Source of the DNA: Candidatus Zixiibacteriota bacterium
Lineage (GTDB): Bacteria; Zixibacteria; MSB-5A5; GN15; JAAZOE01
Assembly: GCA_023138975.1 (NCBI GenBank)
Contig: JAGLON010000023.1
Location: forward strand, 1-64,000
DNA length: 64,000 bases
Direction of reading: 5' to 3'
Under the pieces are notes generated by a model, which was not told the origin of the DNA, ran no database searches, and saw only the letters and a list, made by a program, of their open reading frames with translations. This document shows, piece by piece, positions 45,122-55,800 of this stretch (its first letter is position 1; each line of letters opens with the position of its first letter). The position numbers and the translations under genes are program-made.

Positions 45122-48100
45122 ATGAAAATAAAATTGTTAGTGTGTTTGCTGATCTTCCTTTTTGTGATGCCATTGACGGCAGCCCCGCCAAAGGGAAAAT
45201 CCAGCAATATGGCGCTTAAGATTGATAACACAACATGGATTGATGCCAATAAGATCCTAATGTTTGTTACCAACCATGGTAACTTCGGACGAGATCTCTC
45301 CGATTATTTTGGCAACGACTACGGAACTTTCTATCCGTACGCAGGCGATCCCGATCCGATCTCAAATAGTGAAGCACTGGCGGTTCGTTCGCCTCTGTAC
45401 GCCGCCGGTCTATGGTGTGGTGCCATTGATTCGGCCTCACAAAGTATTCGAGTTATCGTTGCGGAATACAACGATGAATATGTTCCCGGCCCGATGGTAG
45501 GCGGTAGTTTTGTCACGGATAGTGCACACTTCCGGACTTATAAGCTTACTAAAAGCACATTGCCAACGGATCAAGAATACATTGATTATATGACCTACGC
45601 TGTTAATTATGGCGCACCAACTAAGGATGTTGGTGGTACACTTGTCCCGGATATTGTCGGTGACCAGATGCTATGGGCCGTCTATAACGATGCTGATCCA
45701 ACTCACCACATTAATAACTCTGGTGAAACTCTCCCAATGGGACTTGAAATCCAACAGACGACTTTCGCATTCAATCGTGAAGATCCTTTGGGACATATTG
45801 TGTTTTTGAAATGGCAGGTATATAACAAGGGTGGAAATACCCTACAGAACTGTTATTTCTCAATTTGGTCAGATCCGGATCTTGGTGGCGCAGGTGATGA
45901 TCTGGTAGGTGTTGATACAATTCTATCGCTCGGCTACACCTACAATGCTAATAATAACGACCAGTTCTACGGCTCAACTCCGCCTTGTATTGGATTTGAC
46001 TTTTTCCAGGGACCGCTTGAATTCACCGGTGACGATGCTGATACCGCGAGATTCTTTGGTTCCCGAATGCCGCAGTATCGTAATTTACCAGCGGCATCAT
46101 TCAACAAGTACATAAACGGAACTGACCCGGACGACGCACAGGAAACATATAACTATATGCGAGGTCGGAAAAAGGACGGTGAGCCATATGTCTATAATGG
46201 AGATACTCTCCTGTTCCAAACCTCCGGTGATCCCGTAACCGGTTCCGGTGATTTGGATATTGCCCCTAATGATCGTCGTATGATGATTAGCACTGGACCG
46301 ATTACTTTTCGTCCCGGTGACTCCACGGAAATCCTGGCTGCTATTATAGTCGGTATGGGTGGTGATAGAAAATCATCTATTCAGGTTATGAAATATTACG
46401 ATCGTTTTGCTCAGTCAGCCTATGATGTTGATTTTGAAGTTGCCCAACCACCAGAACAGCCAATTGTTACAATTGGTGAGCTGGACGGTGAAATCGCATT
46501 GATGTGGACCGATACTTCAGAAGTCGTTTCCGGTGATTATCCTTTCCAGGGATATTCAATTTTCCAAGGAGTGGCCTCATCCGGTCCATGGACATTGATA
46601 GGCAACTATGATGTTATTGACGGTACCGCCCAGATTCTGGACGAGGTTCTCGATCCGCTTACCGGCGCGCTCGAAATTCGCGCCACCAAACTCGGTATCG
46701 ATAACGGACTTAAAAGGTATTTTGTGGTTGATGAAGATTACCTTATTGGTGGACCGCTTCGTAATATAACCGAATATTACTTCCGAGTGGAAGCATATTC
46801 CTACAACCCGGTCGAGACTCCGCTGACCTTGACATCTGCCAATCAGTCTCCAATTGTGGTTCATCCACAGGAAGAAATGGCTGATGAAGAGTATCAGGGA
46901 GATCCCGGAGATATGTTCAACGAAGCCGCGGGTACTGTTACACACGCCGGTACTTCCGGTGGTCGTGTCTGGGTTGAAGTAATCGACCCGTCGATCTTTA
47001 CCGGTCACGATTACCGTGTTGTATTCCAGGATTCTCTGGCGTTCATGGTTGATACGACTTATGATCCGGAATACCCGGGTGATATCGCCCATGCAAGCAT
47101 TGACTCTGTTAACATAATCTGGCATCTCGATGATGCGACCACCGGTCAGCGTTTGATTGCGAATCAGTACAATCAGTCCGGTGACAACGATTACTTTACG
47201 GCCGCCGATGATGGCACTCAACTCGGATTTATCGTTCGTGTCGCTGGTCCCTCACCGGGATTCATCAGCTTCCAGGTTGTCGCCAACAATGCCGGCGTAA
47301 TTGATCCTCCGGAAGCCGGTGCCGCCGAATGGCGTCACTTCCCGGTTCCAACCGATCCGTCCGACGGTAGTAATCTACGCCCGACGGCTGCTCAGCAGTC
47401 CACAGGCGGTGGTCTCTGGCTGTTCCATACTGGTGATAATACATCGGCTACCGAAACTGGTACCCGTCCCACTTATGAGAACTTTTTGGCTCGGGTTCAT
47501 CGCGACGATCCAGCCCGTATCGCTCAAATTGGCGCTTATGAATTTGAGATGCGTTTTACTGGCTCTCCCGCCAGTCCGGGCGTAAATGGTTCCTGGGCCT
47601 GGGAATGGGCCACAGATGGTTCAGCCTACTGGGTTCCATTTGAAGTCTGGCGCATAGGCAGCGGAACAGAAGACGATCCATCTGATGATGTTCGTATGTA
47701 TCCGTATATCTATGGTGACGGTGCTGATGCGGCATATAATATGTCAGCATGGGGTCCGACTGAAGACGGTACTTGCGGTCCGGGCGGTTGTGAACATTCC
47801 GTATCCGGCGGCAGCAATGACCCGTATATGGATTGGATTTACTGGAAATTACCGGGTGACGTTACACCGGGTGAAGCTGGCTATTTGGCCTATGAGGCTG
47901 ATATGACATCCGATCCGGAGAACCATGTCGATGACGCTTCCAGCGTCATGGGACGTACCGTTCTTGTCAACTGGAACGGCCACACTGGAGCCGAAGAAGG
48001 TGACACACTAACGAATCCTCCGGTCTTTAACATGGATATGCCGGAAGAGGGAACAGTCTTTCGTCTGGTTACGGCAAATCCGAACTCACCGGGCGATACC

Positions 48101-48469
48101 TTCTCCTTTAACGCTCCGGCCCCGGTTCAGGTAGCTAAGACAGAAGACGTGCTTGAGAAAATTAAAGCAGTTCCGAACCCGTTCTACCTGTATGACAATT
48201 ATGATCTGTCACCAGGCAGTAAAAGACTGGCTTTCCATCATTTGCCAGAAGTTTGCACCATTAATATTTATAACCTTGGCGGTGACTTAGTCAAGTCTAT
48301 TGCAAAAGAGGATGATGGCTCTGCTATCGCTTATTGGAATCTGCTTACTGACAGAAATCTTCCAGTCGCTTCCGGTATCTACATTTATGTCGTAGATGCT
48401 CCGGGATTCGGCACGAAGATCGGGAAAGTGGCTATCTTTACTGAAGCGGAAGTTCTGAAGATATTCTAA
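45122..48469 (+). CDS. Large secreted protein with C-terminal sorting domain
   Basis: 1115 residues from ATG 45122 (GAGGA upstream); signal peptide KIKLLVCLLIFLFVMPLTAA. No known enzymatic domain. The N-terminal half (RDLSDYFGNDYGTFYPYAG, SPLYAAGLWCGAID, LGHIVFLKWQVYNKGG, RRMMISTGPITFRPGDS) belongs to a type seen in FCB genomes beside TonB-type receptors; the protein at 8940-11816 has a similar N-terminus. A fibronectin-like stretch lies near 460-570. The last about 95 residues form a sorting domain: KAVPNPFYLYDNYDLSPGSK, TINIYNLGGDLVKSI and LPVASGIYIYVVDAPGFG. Middle gene of the receptor / secreted protein / PorV-like operon, which suggests a functional unit. Confidence 0.85.
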   Translation: MKIKLLVCLLIFLFVMPLTAAPPKGKSSNMALKIDNTTWIDANKILMFVTNHGNFGRDLSDYFGNDYGTFYPYAGDPDPISNSEALAVRSPLYAAGLWCGAIDSASQSIRVIVAEYNDEYVPGPMVGGSFVTDSAHFRTYKLTKSTLPTDQEYIDYMTYAVNYGAPTKDVGGTLVPDIVGDQMLWAVYNDADPTHHINNSGETLPMGLEIQQTTFAFNREDPLGHIVFLKWQVYNKGGNTLQNCYFSIWSDPDLGGAGDDLVGVDTILSLGYTYNANNNDQFYGSTPPCIGFDFFQGPLEFTGDDADTARFFGSRMPQYRNLPAASFNKYINGTDPDDAQETYNYMRGRKKDGEPYVYNGDTLLFQTSGDPVTGSGDLDIAPNDRRMMISTGPITFRPGDSTEILAAIIVGMGGDRKSSIQVMKYYDRFAQSAYDVDFEVAQPPEQPIVTIGELDGEIALMWTDTSEVVSGDYPFQGYSIFQGVASSGPWTLIGNYDVIDGTAQILDEVLDPLTGALEIRATKLGIDNGLKRYFVVDEDYLIGGPLRNITEYYFRVEAYSYNPVETPLTLTSANQSPIVVHPQEEMADEEYQGDPGDMFNEAAGTVTHAGTSGGRVWVEVIDPSIFTGHDYRVVFQDSLAFMVDTTYDPEYPGDIAHASIDSVNIIWHLDDATTGQRLIANQYNQSGDNDYFTAADDGTQLGFIVRVAGPSPGFISFQVVANNAGVIDPPEAGAAEWRHFPVPTDPSDGSNLRPTAAQQSTGGGLWLFHTGDNTSATETGTRPTYENFLARVHRDDPARIAQIGAYEFEMRFTGSPASPGVNGSWAWEWATDGSAYWVPFEVWRIGSGTEDDPSDDVRMYPYIYGDGADAAYNMSAWGPTEDGTCGPGGCEHSVSGGSNDPYMDWIYWKLPGDVTPGEAGYLAYEADMTSDPENHVDDASSVMGRTVLVNWNGHTGAEEGDTLTNPPVFNMDMPEEGTVFRLVTANPNSPGDTFSFNAPAPVQVAKTEDVLEKIKAVPNPFYLYDNYDLSPGSKRLAFHHLPEVCTINIYNLGGDLVKSIAKEDDGSAIAYWNLLTDRNLPVASGIYIYVVDAPGFGTKIGKVAIFTEAEVLKIF

Positions 48470-48489
48470 ACAAGGAGGATGATATAAAA

Positions 48490-49482
48490 ATGAAATACAA
48501 AATTGTAGTATTAATTATGGTTCTCCTTGTTGTAAGCCTGAATCTGGCTTACGCGGGGAACGACCGACGCATAGGTACAGCGGGAGCTCAGGAACTCCGC
48601 ATACCAATTGGCGCACGCAGTACTGCTATGGGTGGTGCGGTAATAGCTGATGTATCCGGTGTCGAAGCCGTTTATTGGAACCCTGCCGGTTTGGCATCGC
48701 TAAACGGTACGGAAGCAATGTTTTCACACCAGCCCTACTTTGCGGCTATTGATGTAAACTTCGTCGGCGTCGCGACTCGTATCGAAGATTTTGGTACTAT
48801 CGCCGTCTCGGCAAAAATCGTCAATATCGGAGATATGGAAGAGACTACTGTCCTGCAGCCGGATGGCACGGGCCGTGTCTTTTCTCCCACCTTTTCAGTA
48901 CTTACTCTATCATACGCTCGTATTTTAACCGCGAACGTTTCACTTGGCCTAAATGCTATGTTTATCAATGAACAGATATTCGAAGCTTCAGCCAGTGGAA
49001 TGGCGTTTGATGTAGGTATTCTTTACGATCCCAACTGGAACGGACTTACTATGGGTATGGTCATCAAAAACTACGGACCGGAAATGGAATTCTCCGGCCG
49101 CGGTTTTGACCGTTCTGATGGCAGCCGTCCAGTCAGCGGTACCTCCGCATCATTTGACTTGCCCAGCTCTCTTAATATGGGTATCTCCTATCGTTTCCTC
49201 GATCAGGATAAAAACATGGCGAGTTTCAGCGGTAACTACCGCTCCAATAACTACTCGCTTGACTTGTGGCAGTTCGGCGGAGAATATGTCTATGACGACG
49301 TTTTCTCACTCCGCGGCGGCTACAACTATTCGACCCAGGAAGATTACATGTACGGTCTGACTCTCGGCGGCGGATTGAAGTATGGCTTCGGTTCTTCGAC
49401 CTTGAGCATCGAGTACACCTGGATGGAAACCGATGATGTGTTTGACGCTAACCAGTTCTTCACGGTTAAGGCTATGTTCTAA
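48490..49482 (+). CDS. PorV/PorQ-family outer-membrane protein
   Basis: 330 residues; signal peptide KYKIVVLIMVLLVVSLNLAYA. The pattern GTAGAQELRIPIGARSTAMG, GGAVIADVSGVEAVYWNPAG, then LASLNGTEAMFSHQPYF is that of PorV/PorQ (FadL-like barrel) proteins, which in Bacteroidetes act as shuttle or attachment factors of type IX secretion. It ends in aromatic strands (ANQFFTVKAMF). AAGGAGGAT precedes the ATG, 20 bases after the previous stop, and a strong terminator follows. Its position behind a sorting-domain protein supports a secretion role. Confidence 0.88.
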   Translation: MKYKIVVLIMVLLVVSLNLAYAGNDRRIGTAGAQELRIPIGARSTAMGGAVIADVSGVEAVYWNPAGLASLNGTEAMFSHQPYFAAIDVNFVGVATRIEDFGTIAVSAKIVNIGDMEETTVLQPDGTGRVFSPTFSVLTLSYARILTANVSLGLNAMFINEQIFEASASGMAFDVGILYDPNWNGLTMGMVIKNYGPEMEFSGRGFDRSDGSRPVSGTSASFDLPSSLNMGISYRFLDQDKNMASFSGNYRSNNYSLDLWQFGGEYVYDDVFSLRGGYNYSTQEDYMYGLTLGGGLKYGFGSSTLSIEYTWMETDDVFDANQFFTVKAMF

Positions 49483-49501
49483 GACCTTACCCGATTAGAT
49501 T

Positions 49502-49538
49502 AAACGCCGGATATCATTTGATATCCGGCGTTTTTTTA
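49502..49538 (+). terminator. Terminator of the TonB / PorV-like operon
   Basis: AAACGCCGGATATCA pairs with TGATATCCGGCGTTT across a short loop, followed by seven T. It starts 20 bases after the PorV-like stop. Confidence 0.92.
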
Positions 49539-49612
49539 CCCAAGATGAGAGACTAATAACATACTGCCTTATAATCTAAAACTGTCTCATTGTTATCTTT
49601 GATAAAGAACAC

Positions 49613-49649
49613 GAAAAAACCCGGAAGTCCCCAATTAAGACTTCCGGGT
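49613..49649 (-). terminator. Terminator of the giant surface-protein gene
   Basis: On the minus strand ACCCGGAAGTC (49649-49639) pairs with GACTTCCGGGT (49629-49619) and is followed by TTTTTCG. It lies about 155 bases beyond the stop codon at 49804. Confidence 0.85.
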
Positions 49650-49803
49650 ATTTCTCTCTCCCAAAGAACTAAACAAAGTTCCTCAGGTATCCCCCATATT
49701 CCCCCTCGATCCGAACTCTTAAAACCACCTCTTACTTCCGGGTCCTCCTCACCAGAAATTTCTCACTATCTGCTCTGTGGCAACAGAGTATATTTTCCCC
49801 CCT

Positions 49804-52800
49804 CTATTTTAGCAGAATCATCTTCTTAGATTGAGTATTGGCACCGGCTTTCAACTGGTAAAGGTAAACACCGGTCGCATATTGCTCAGCCTTCCAAACT
49901 ATATCATAGCTGCCGGCTTCGTTCGTACCCGACCATGTCTCCACAACCTGTCCGAGGATATTATAAACGGTCAAACTCCAGTCCGATGCTTCCGGTAATG
50001 AGAATTGTATTGTCGTCACCGGATTGAACGGATTCGGATAGTTTTGGCTTAGCTCAAATACTCTCGGTATATTTTCTATCGTAGTCGATAACGGTCGGCC
50101 GAAGTAATCAGCCGCTTCCACCCGCACCAACTCGGCCTTCCCGGAAACTGGAATCGATAGCAAACGTCCCTGGCCCGGTAAAATTGAGTTGGCTCCGATG
50201 TTGTAAATCAGAACTCTCAATTGCCCATCCTCTGCATTATAGACGACATCCATTGTGTTGGTTGTCTCGCTCAAAATCGGAGCACCGGATTCGGCATTAA
50301 CGTTGAAGATAAGAGCCATAGCTCCGATGTTGGCATTTGAGCTATAATCGACCGTAATTGATTTATTATCAGTATATACCTCAAGCGATACTTTCGCCCC
50401 CGGTAATGGTTTGGCCAGCGGTGCCGCATCACCAATGATTACCCTGATTAAATAGACCAAATCCGCGACCGATAGCGCTGTGCCGTCTCCGTTAACATCA
50501 GAGGCCGCGATAGAACCCTCTACATGCTCCCCAAAGGCGCTCAATCCCGAGATAAAGAAGTTCGTAAACATTACAGCATCCGAGACTTCATTGGCTATAC
50601 CGTTGAGGTTAACATCTCCCCGTGCATCGATTGAGTCAGGATGAATTATAACTATTCCTCCATTAGTGAAATCAACACACCTTTCCGGTCTGGTTTTAGC
50701 TGATTCATCAGGATCAAGACAATAATCCGGCACGCCGTATCCTCCAGGGAACCCGTAGGAATAATTGGTAATGTTATTCCACTCAATATCATAAACCACT
50801 CGCGATACCCAAAGAGTATCTCCCAAGATGCTTGAGAATGAATTATCAGCGCAATCAAACCAGAAGAATTCCACCGGCGCGAATTGACCGCCGTGCGTGT
50901 AATTGTTCGGGACATAAAACGTGACACTTGCGATTGTACCAATTTGACCCTGCCAAGTACAGCTTGGATGATAAGCGCCGTTATTTGTCTCGGCTAATCC
51001 AACTAAGCGTAGAATACCGGTGGGACAATTCTCACAATTACCACTTTCGCCAAAGCGATATGTAAAGTATTCCCAATCACAATTCTCGAACAGTTGGCCG
51101 GCTTCAGCTCCTGAGGCAATAATGACAGAGGGGTCATAAGCTATCAGTATATCAAATCCACCGAGGTCTTTGCCGGAGCCGTTCAGCGTGATATTCAAAT
51201 CACGATAGTGCCCCTGATAAACATTTGGCGCATACTCAATTTGTACGAATAAACACTCGTCAATCTCGACTCCCACTATAATTGTATCAACCGTTTCGGC
51301 CCCACATGAATCTACCGCTGAAACAACAATTGTATATACGCCGGTTGTGTCGGTATCAAAACAGATTTGACCGGTCGTCTCATTGTAGGCTCCAATCGGA
51401 GAAACTGAATACGATTCAAGATTACCGTTTTCATCCTCAATATCTGCTTCAAAGCAAATCTCTCCCATACCCAAAACCAAGGCCTGGAAATCGGACGGCA
51501 GAGTTATCGCCGGCGGGTCATTAAATTCAACTGTTAACCATGATGTATCCGTGTCTATAAGACCGCATGAATCGGTTGCCTCAAGAATAAACGCGTATGA
51601 GCGCTCAATTCCAGTCGCGACATAGAAACAGATTTCTCCGGTTCCTGCATCATAAGTACCATCGTCAGAGACTAACTCACAATTCGACAGGTTTCCGTCG
51701 GGGTCACTACAGGATGCCGCCCAGCAGTAAGTCTCACCGGGTGAGCAGAAGAAATGCTGCATATCATCGCCGGCATGGGCAATCGGCGCGCGGTTAATTT
51801 CAAAGTTGACAATGAACGTTCCCTCACAGAACGCCCCGCATTCGTCATGAGCCTGAACAACTATTGTATCGGACTCGTTACCGCTCGGCGTATGAGTCCA
51901 GTTTCCGGAAACAATTGCCCCCGGTCCGCTCACTAAAGTCCAGTGATCAAAGTTATTATCAGGATCAGTAACTCCCAATGGTAATGAGGCTTCAGTAAGT
52001 CCGCATTGGAACAGTGTTGTATCCGATGGGAGACTGCAGACTGGAGGAAGATTAATCGTCAACGACACTATCATGGTATCATCCCCGGTCAATCCGCATT
52101 CGTCCTCGGCTCGAATTACTATTTCGTATATTCCGGCAGTGTCCACATTGACGCATACCTGATTGCCAACCATCTGAGCATCTCCGCTGTAGATATAGCA
52201 TGTATCCAAATTATTATCCGGATCAGTACAGGTCACCGGGAAGCAATAATCTTCTTTCCCGCATTGGAAGAAGAAATGATCATCACCTGCATTTGCAATC
52301 GGAGCCGAGTTAAAGACAACTTCAATTTCAATAGTATCGACTCCACCGGCCAGATAGTCTCCGCATTCGTCTTTAACTCCAACAATAAACTGCCAAGTAC
52401 CGGCCATTGTCGGAGTAAAACAGAGACGATTATTAAGAGTGTCCAGAGTTCCGCCACCCTGAAGTATCTCTTCCATTACGATATTGTCATCAGGATCATC
52501 AACTGAGTAGTCAAAGCAAAATTCCTCAGGACCGCACATGAATACAGTTGTATCAAAGGGAAGAGTCAAGACCGGTGAAGTATTGATGATAACATTATAT
52601 TGCAGTGAAACGGTATCGGCGTTACCACAGGTATCGGCGACCAGCGCGCTGACCGTGTAACTGCCGTTTGCAGTAGCCGAGAAACACCATAGCCCTGAGG
52701 CGTCAACTGTTCCCGCACCCGATAACCTGCTCCATGTCAAAGCGCCGCCCTCGGAATCGATTGCGCTAAACTGATAACATATATCGTCCGTCGCGCATAT

Positions 52801-55800
52801 AAAGGTATCGACCGGACTCGGCGGATCAGTCGCTACGGGAATATCGTTTACTGTTGCATAAACGCGGAAAATACAACTATCAGAACCGCAGGCCGATAAC
52901 GCGGCAACGGTTATATCATACACGCCCGAAGTGTCAGCATTGAAGCAAACATTTCCAGCATCATAGGTACCAATCGGAGATACAGTTACAAGCGTATCAA
53001 TCGTTATGTCAACCGGACGGCAGATCTGACCCGGCTCACAAAGGAACATCACCGTATCAACCGGACAGCTAACGTCTAATGAGACACCAAACTGTACATC
53101 AATATTTATGATATCCTGACTAAATCCTCCGCACTCGTCAGTCGCCCGAACTATAAACTGGTATATTTCCGAAGCCGTCGGAGTAAAGCAAATTTCATTG
53201 GTGACCGTATCTATCGTACCGGTACCACCCATAAGTTCCTCGACTGCCACATTGTTATCCGCATCGGAAACAACATAATTGAAGCAGTACGATTGACCAT
53301 CACAAAGGAAGAGGCTGGTATCATTAGGCACCGTAACAATCGGATCAGAATTAAGGGAAATGTTGTAAGTCATGGATACTGTATCCGACGCACCGCATAA
53401 ATCGGAAACAGCGGTTGTCATTGTCCATATATTTGTACCGCTGGCCGTGAAACACCAGTTTCCGTCAGGCGTTATTGATCCATCTCCGGAAATCTTGGAC
53501 CAGGTCAACGCCCCACCATCAACGTCATTGGCGCTGAACTGGTAACAGATACTGGCCGCGGCGCATATAAACGTATCAACCGGCGTAGTCGGCATTACCG
53601 CTACCGGTGGACTGTTCAATACCACATCAACCGCAAAGCTGCAGTCGGTGCCGCCACATACCGAAGCGGCACTAACATTTATTACATAATGCCCGCTGGT
53701 ATCCGGTGTAAAGCACACCTGACCTGCGCTATAAGAACCAATCGGAGTCACAGTTACCAAGGTATCCAACGATATTGTCACCGGTCGGCAAATTTGCGTC
53801 GGCGTACATTGGAACACTGTTGTATCAGCCGGACAGGTAATGCTCAAGGGTAAACCGAAATCTACGGTGATATCAGCCGTATCAGTGTATTGTGCTCCAC
53901 AAGCGTCAATGGCCTGTACTATAAACTGATATACTCCGGAAGCGGCCGGAGTGAAACAAACGGTGTTGGTATTGATATCTATCGTACCGGTTGCGCTCAA
54001 AAGCTGCTCGGTAACGATATTATTGTCGCTGTCAGTTGCCGTATAGTTGAAGCAATATTGAGAACCTTCACAAATAAAGATAGCAGTGTCATTCGGCAAT
54101 GCCACCATCGGACCCGAGTTGATATCAACATTATATGTTAGTGAGACAGTATCCGCTGCCGTACAGCTATCAGTTACAACCGCGCTTATTGACCAACTAC
54201 CGTCTCCGGTAACGTCAAAACACCAGTTCCCCCCGGAGGTTATCGCCCCGTCTCCTGATAATTTGGTCCATATCAGAGTTCCGCCATTCGCGTCGGACGC
54301 GCCGAATTGATAGCAAATTTGATCAGAAGAACAAATAAAGGTATCAATCGGAGAAGTAGGAATCACCGCTACCGGTGTGGAGTTTATGACAATATCAGCG
54401 ATAATGTCACAGGTATCAGCTCCGCAATCGGTAGTCGCGATGATATTAATTTCATAATGCCCTGACGTATCAGCATCAAAGCAAATATTTCCGGCAGTAT
54501 AGGTTCCTATCGGTGTAATGGTAAACACCGCTTCGGGTGTCACGACCGATATCGGAACACAAATGTCTCCAGCTTCACAGATAAACAGACTCTGGGACGC
54601 TGGACAGGCAATTTCGGCTGCCTGACCGATATCTACATTATAGACTATTTCACAAGTATCAGATCCGCAGGAAGCATCAGCAATGATTTCGACTATATAA
54701 ATACCCGATGTATCAGGTGAGAAGCAGTGCTGTCCTCCGGAGTATGTGCCCAGTGATACCGAAACTGAAGCGGAAGCAGGAGTTATATCAAGCATGCGAC
54801 AAACTTCGACCGTATCACACAACGATACCGGTATCGGATCAACCGGACAATCTATTGAAGCAAACTCGCCGAAAGTAACCGAGACCACGACAGTATCTTC
54901 GTCAGTAGCTCCACAGCCATCTGTGACACCTATGATAAACTCATAAACACCACTGGCTGTCGGAGTAAAGCAAACAACATCATTATCGGTATCAATCGTT
55001 CCATAACCTGATATCAATGTCTCAATCAAACCCGGGGGTTCTTTTAGGCCATCAGCATCAAAAACAGTATATGAAACGCATATCTCCTGAGAGACACACA
55101 GGAACAAACTCGTATCGGCCTGAGCAGTCATCACCGGAGCCGAATTTATCGTGACATCAATATTGACGGTGTCATAATCTTCGACACCGCATGCATCAGT
55201 TGCCTTTAGAATAAACTCATAAGAGGCTGTAGAGGATCCCGGTGTGAAACATATCTGAGAACCGTTATAACTGCCGGGACCGGAGATTAAATCACAACTC
55301 GTCAGGTTTCCATCAACATCACTGCATCCTGCCGACCAGCATATCTCTGCCGGAACACACTGGAATATGTCATTGTCCGTGCCAGCGTCAGCCACAGGAG
55401 CGGTATTAAGCGTAACGTTAAATGTCACCGTACAGGTATCAGAACCGCATGACTCGTCGGCGATAACTTCTATATTGTAGGTGCCCGCACTTGAGGCCAG
55501 GAAGCGAATCGCACCGTCGGCGTAAATACCTTCGGATACGGAGACTGTTGCCGTTAACGGAGTTATGGTCAGTGGCTGAATTATCGAATCGGTCACACAC
55601 AGGAATTCATCAAAGGCTGAGGTCGGACAATCAATCGAAGCAAACTCGCCCATAGTAACCGAGACCACGACGGTATCTTCGTCGGTAGCTCCACAACCGT
55701 CAGTTACACCGATGATAAATTCATAGTCGCCACTGGCAGTCGGAGTAAAACAAACAATATCATTATCGGTATCAATCGTTCCATAACCTGATATCAGCGC

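Larger units (their letters stand above)
49483..49803. other. Intergenic region between converging operons
   Basis: About 320 bp holding two back-to-back terminators (49502-49538 plus, 49613-49649 minus). The remaining 150 bases up to the giant gene's stop show nothing recognisable. Confidence 0.6.
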
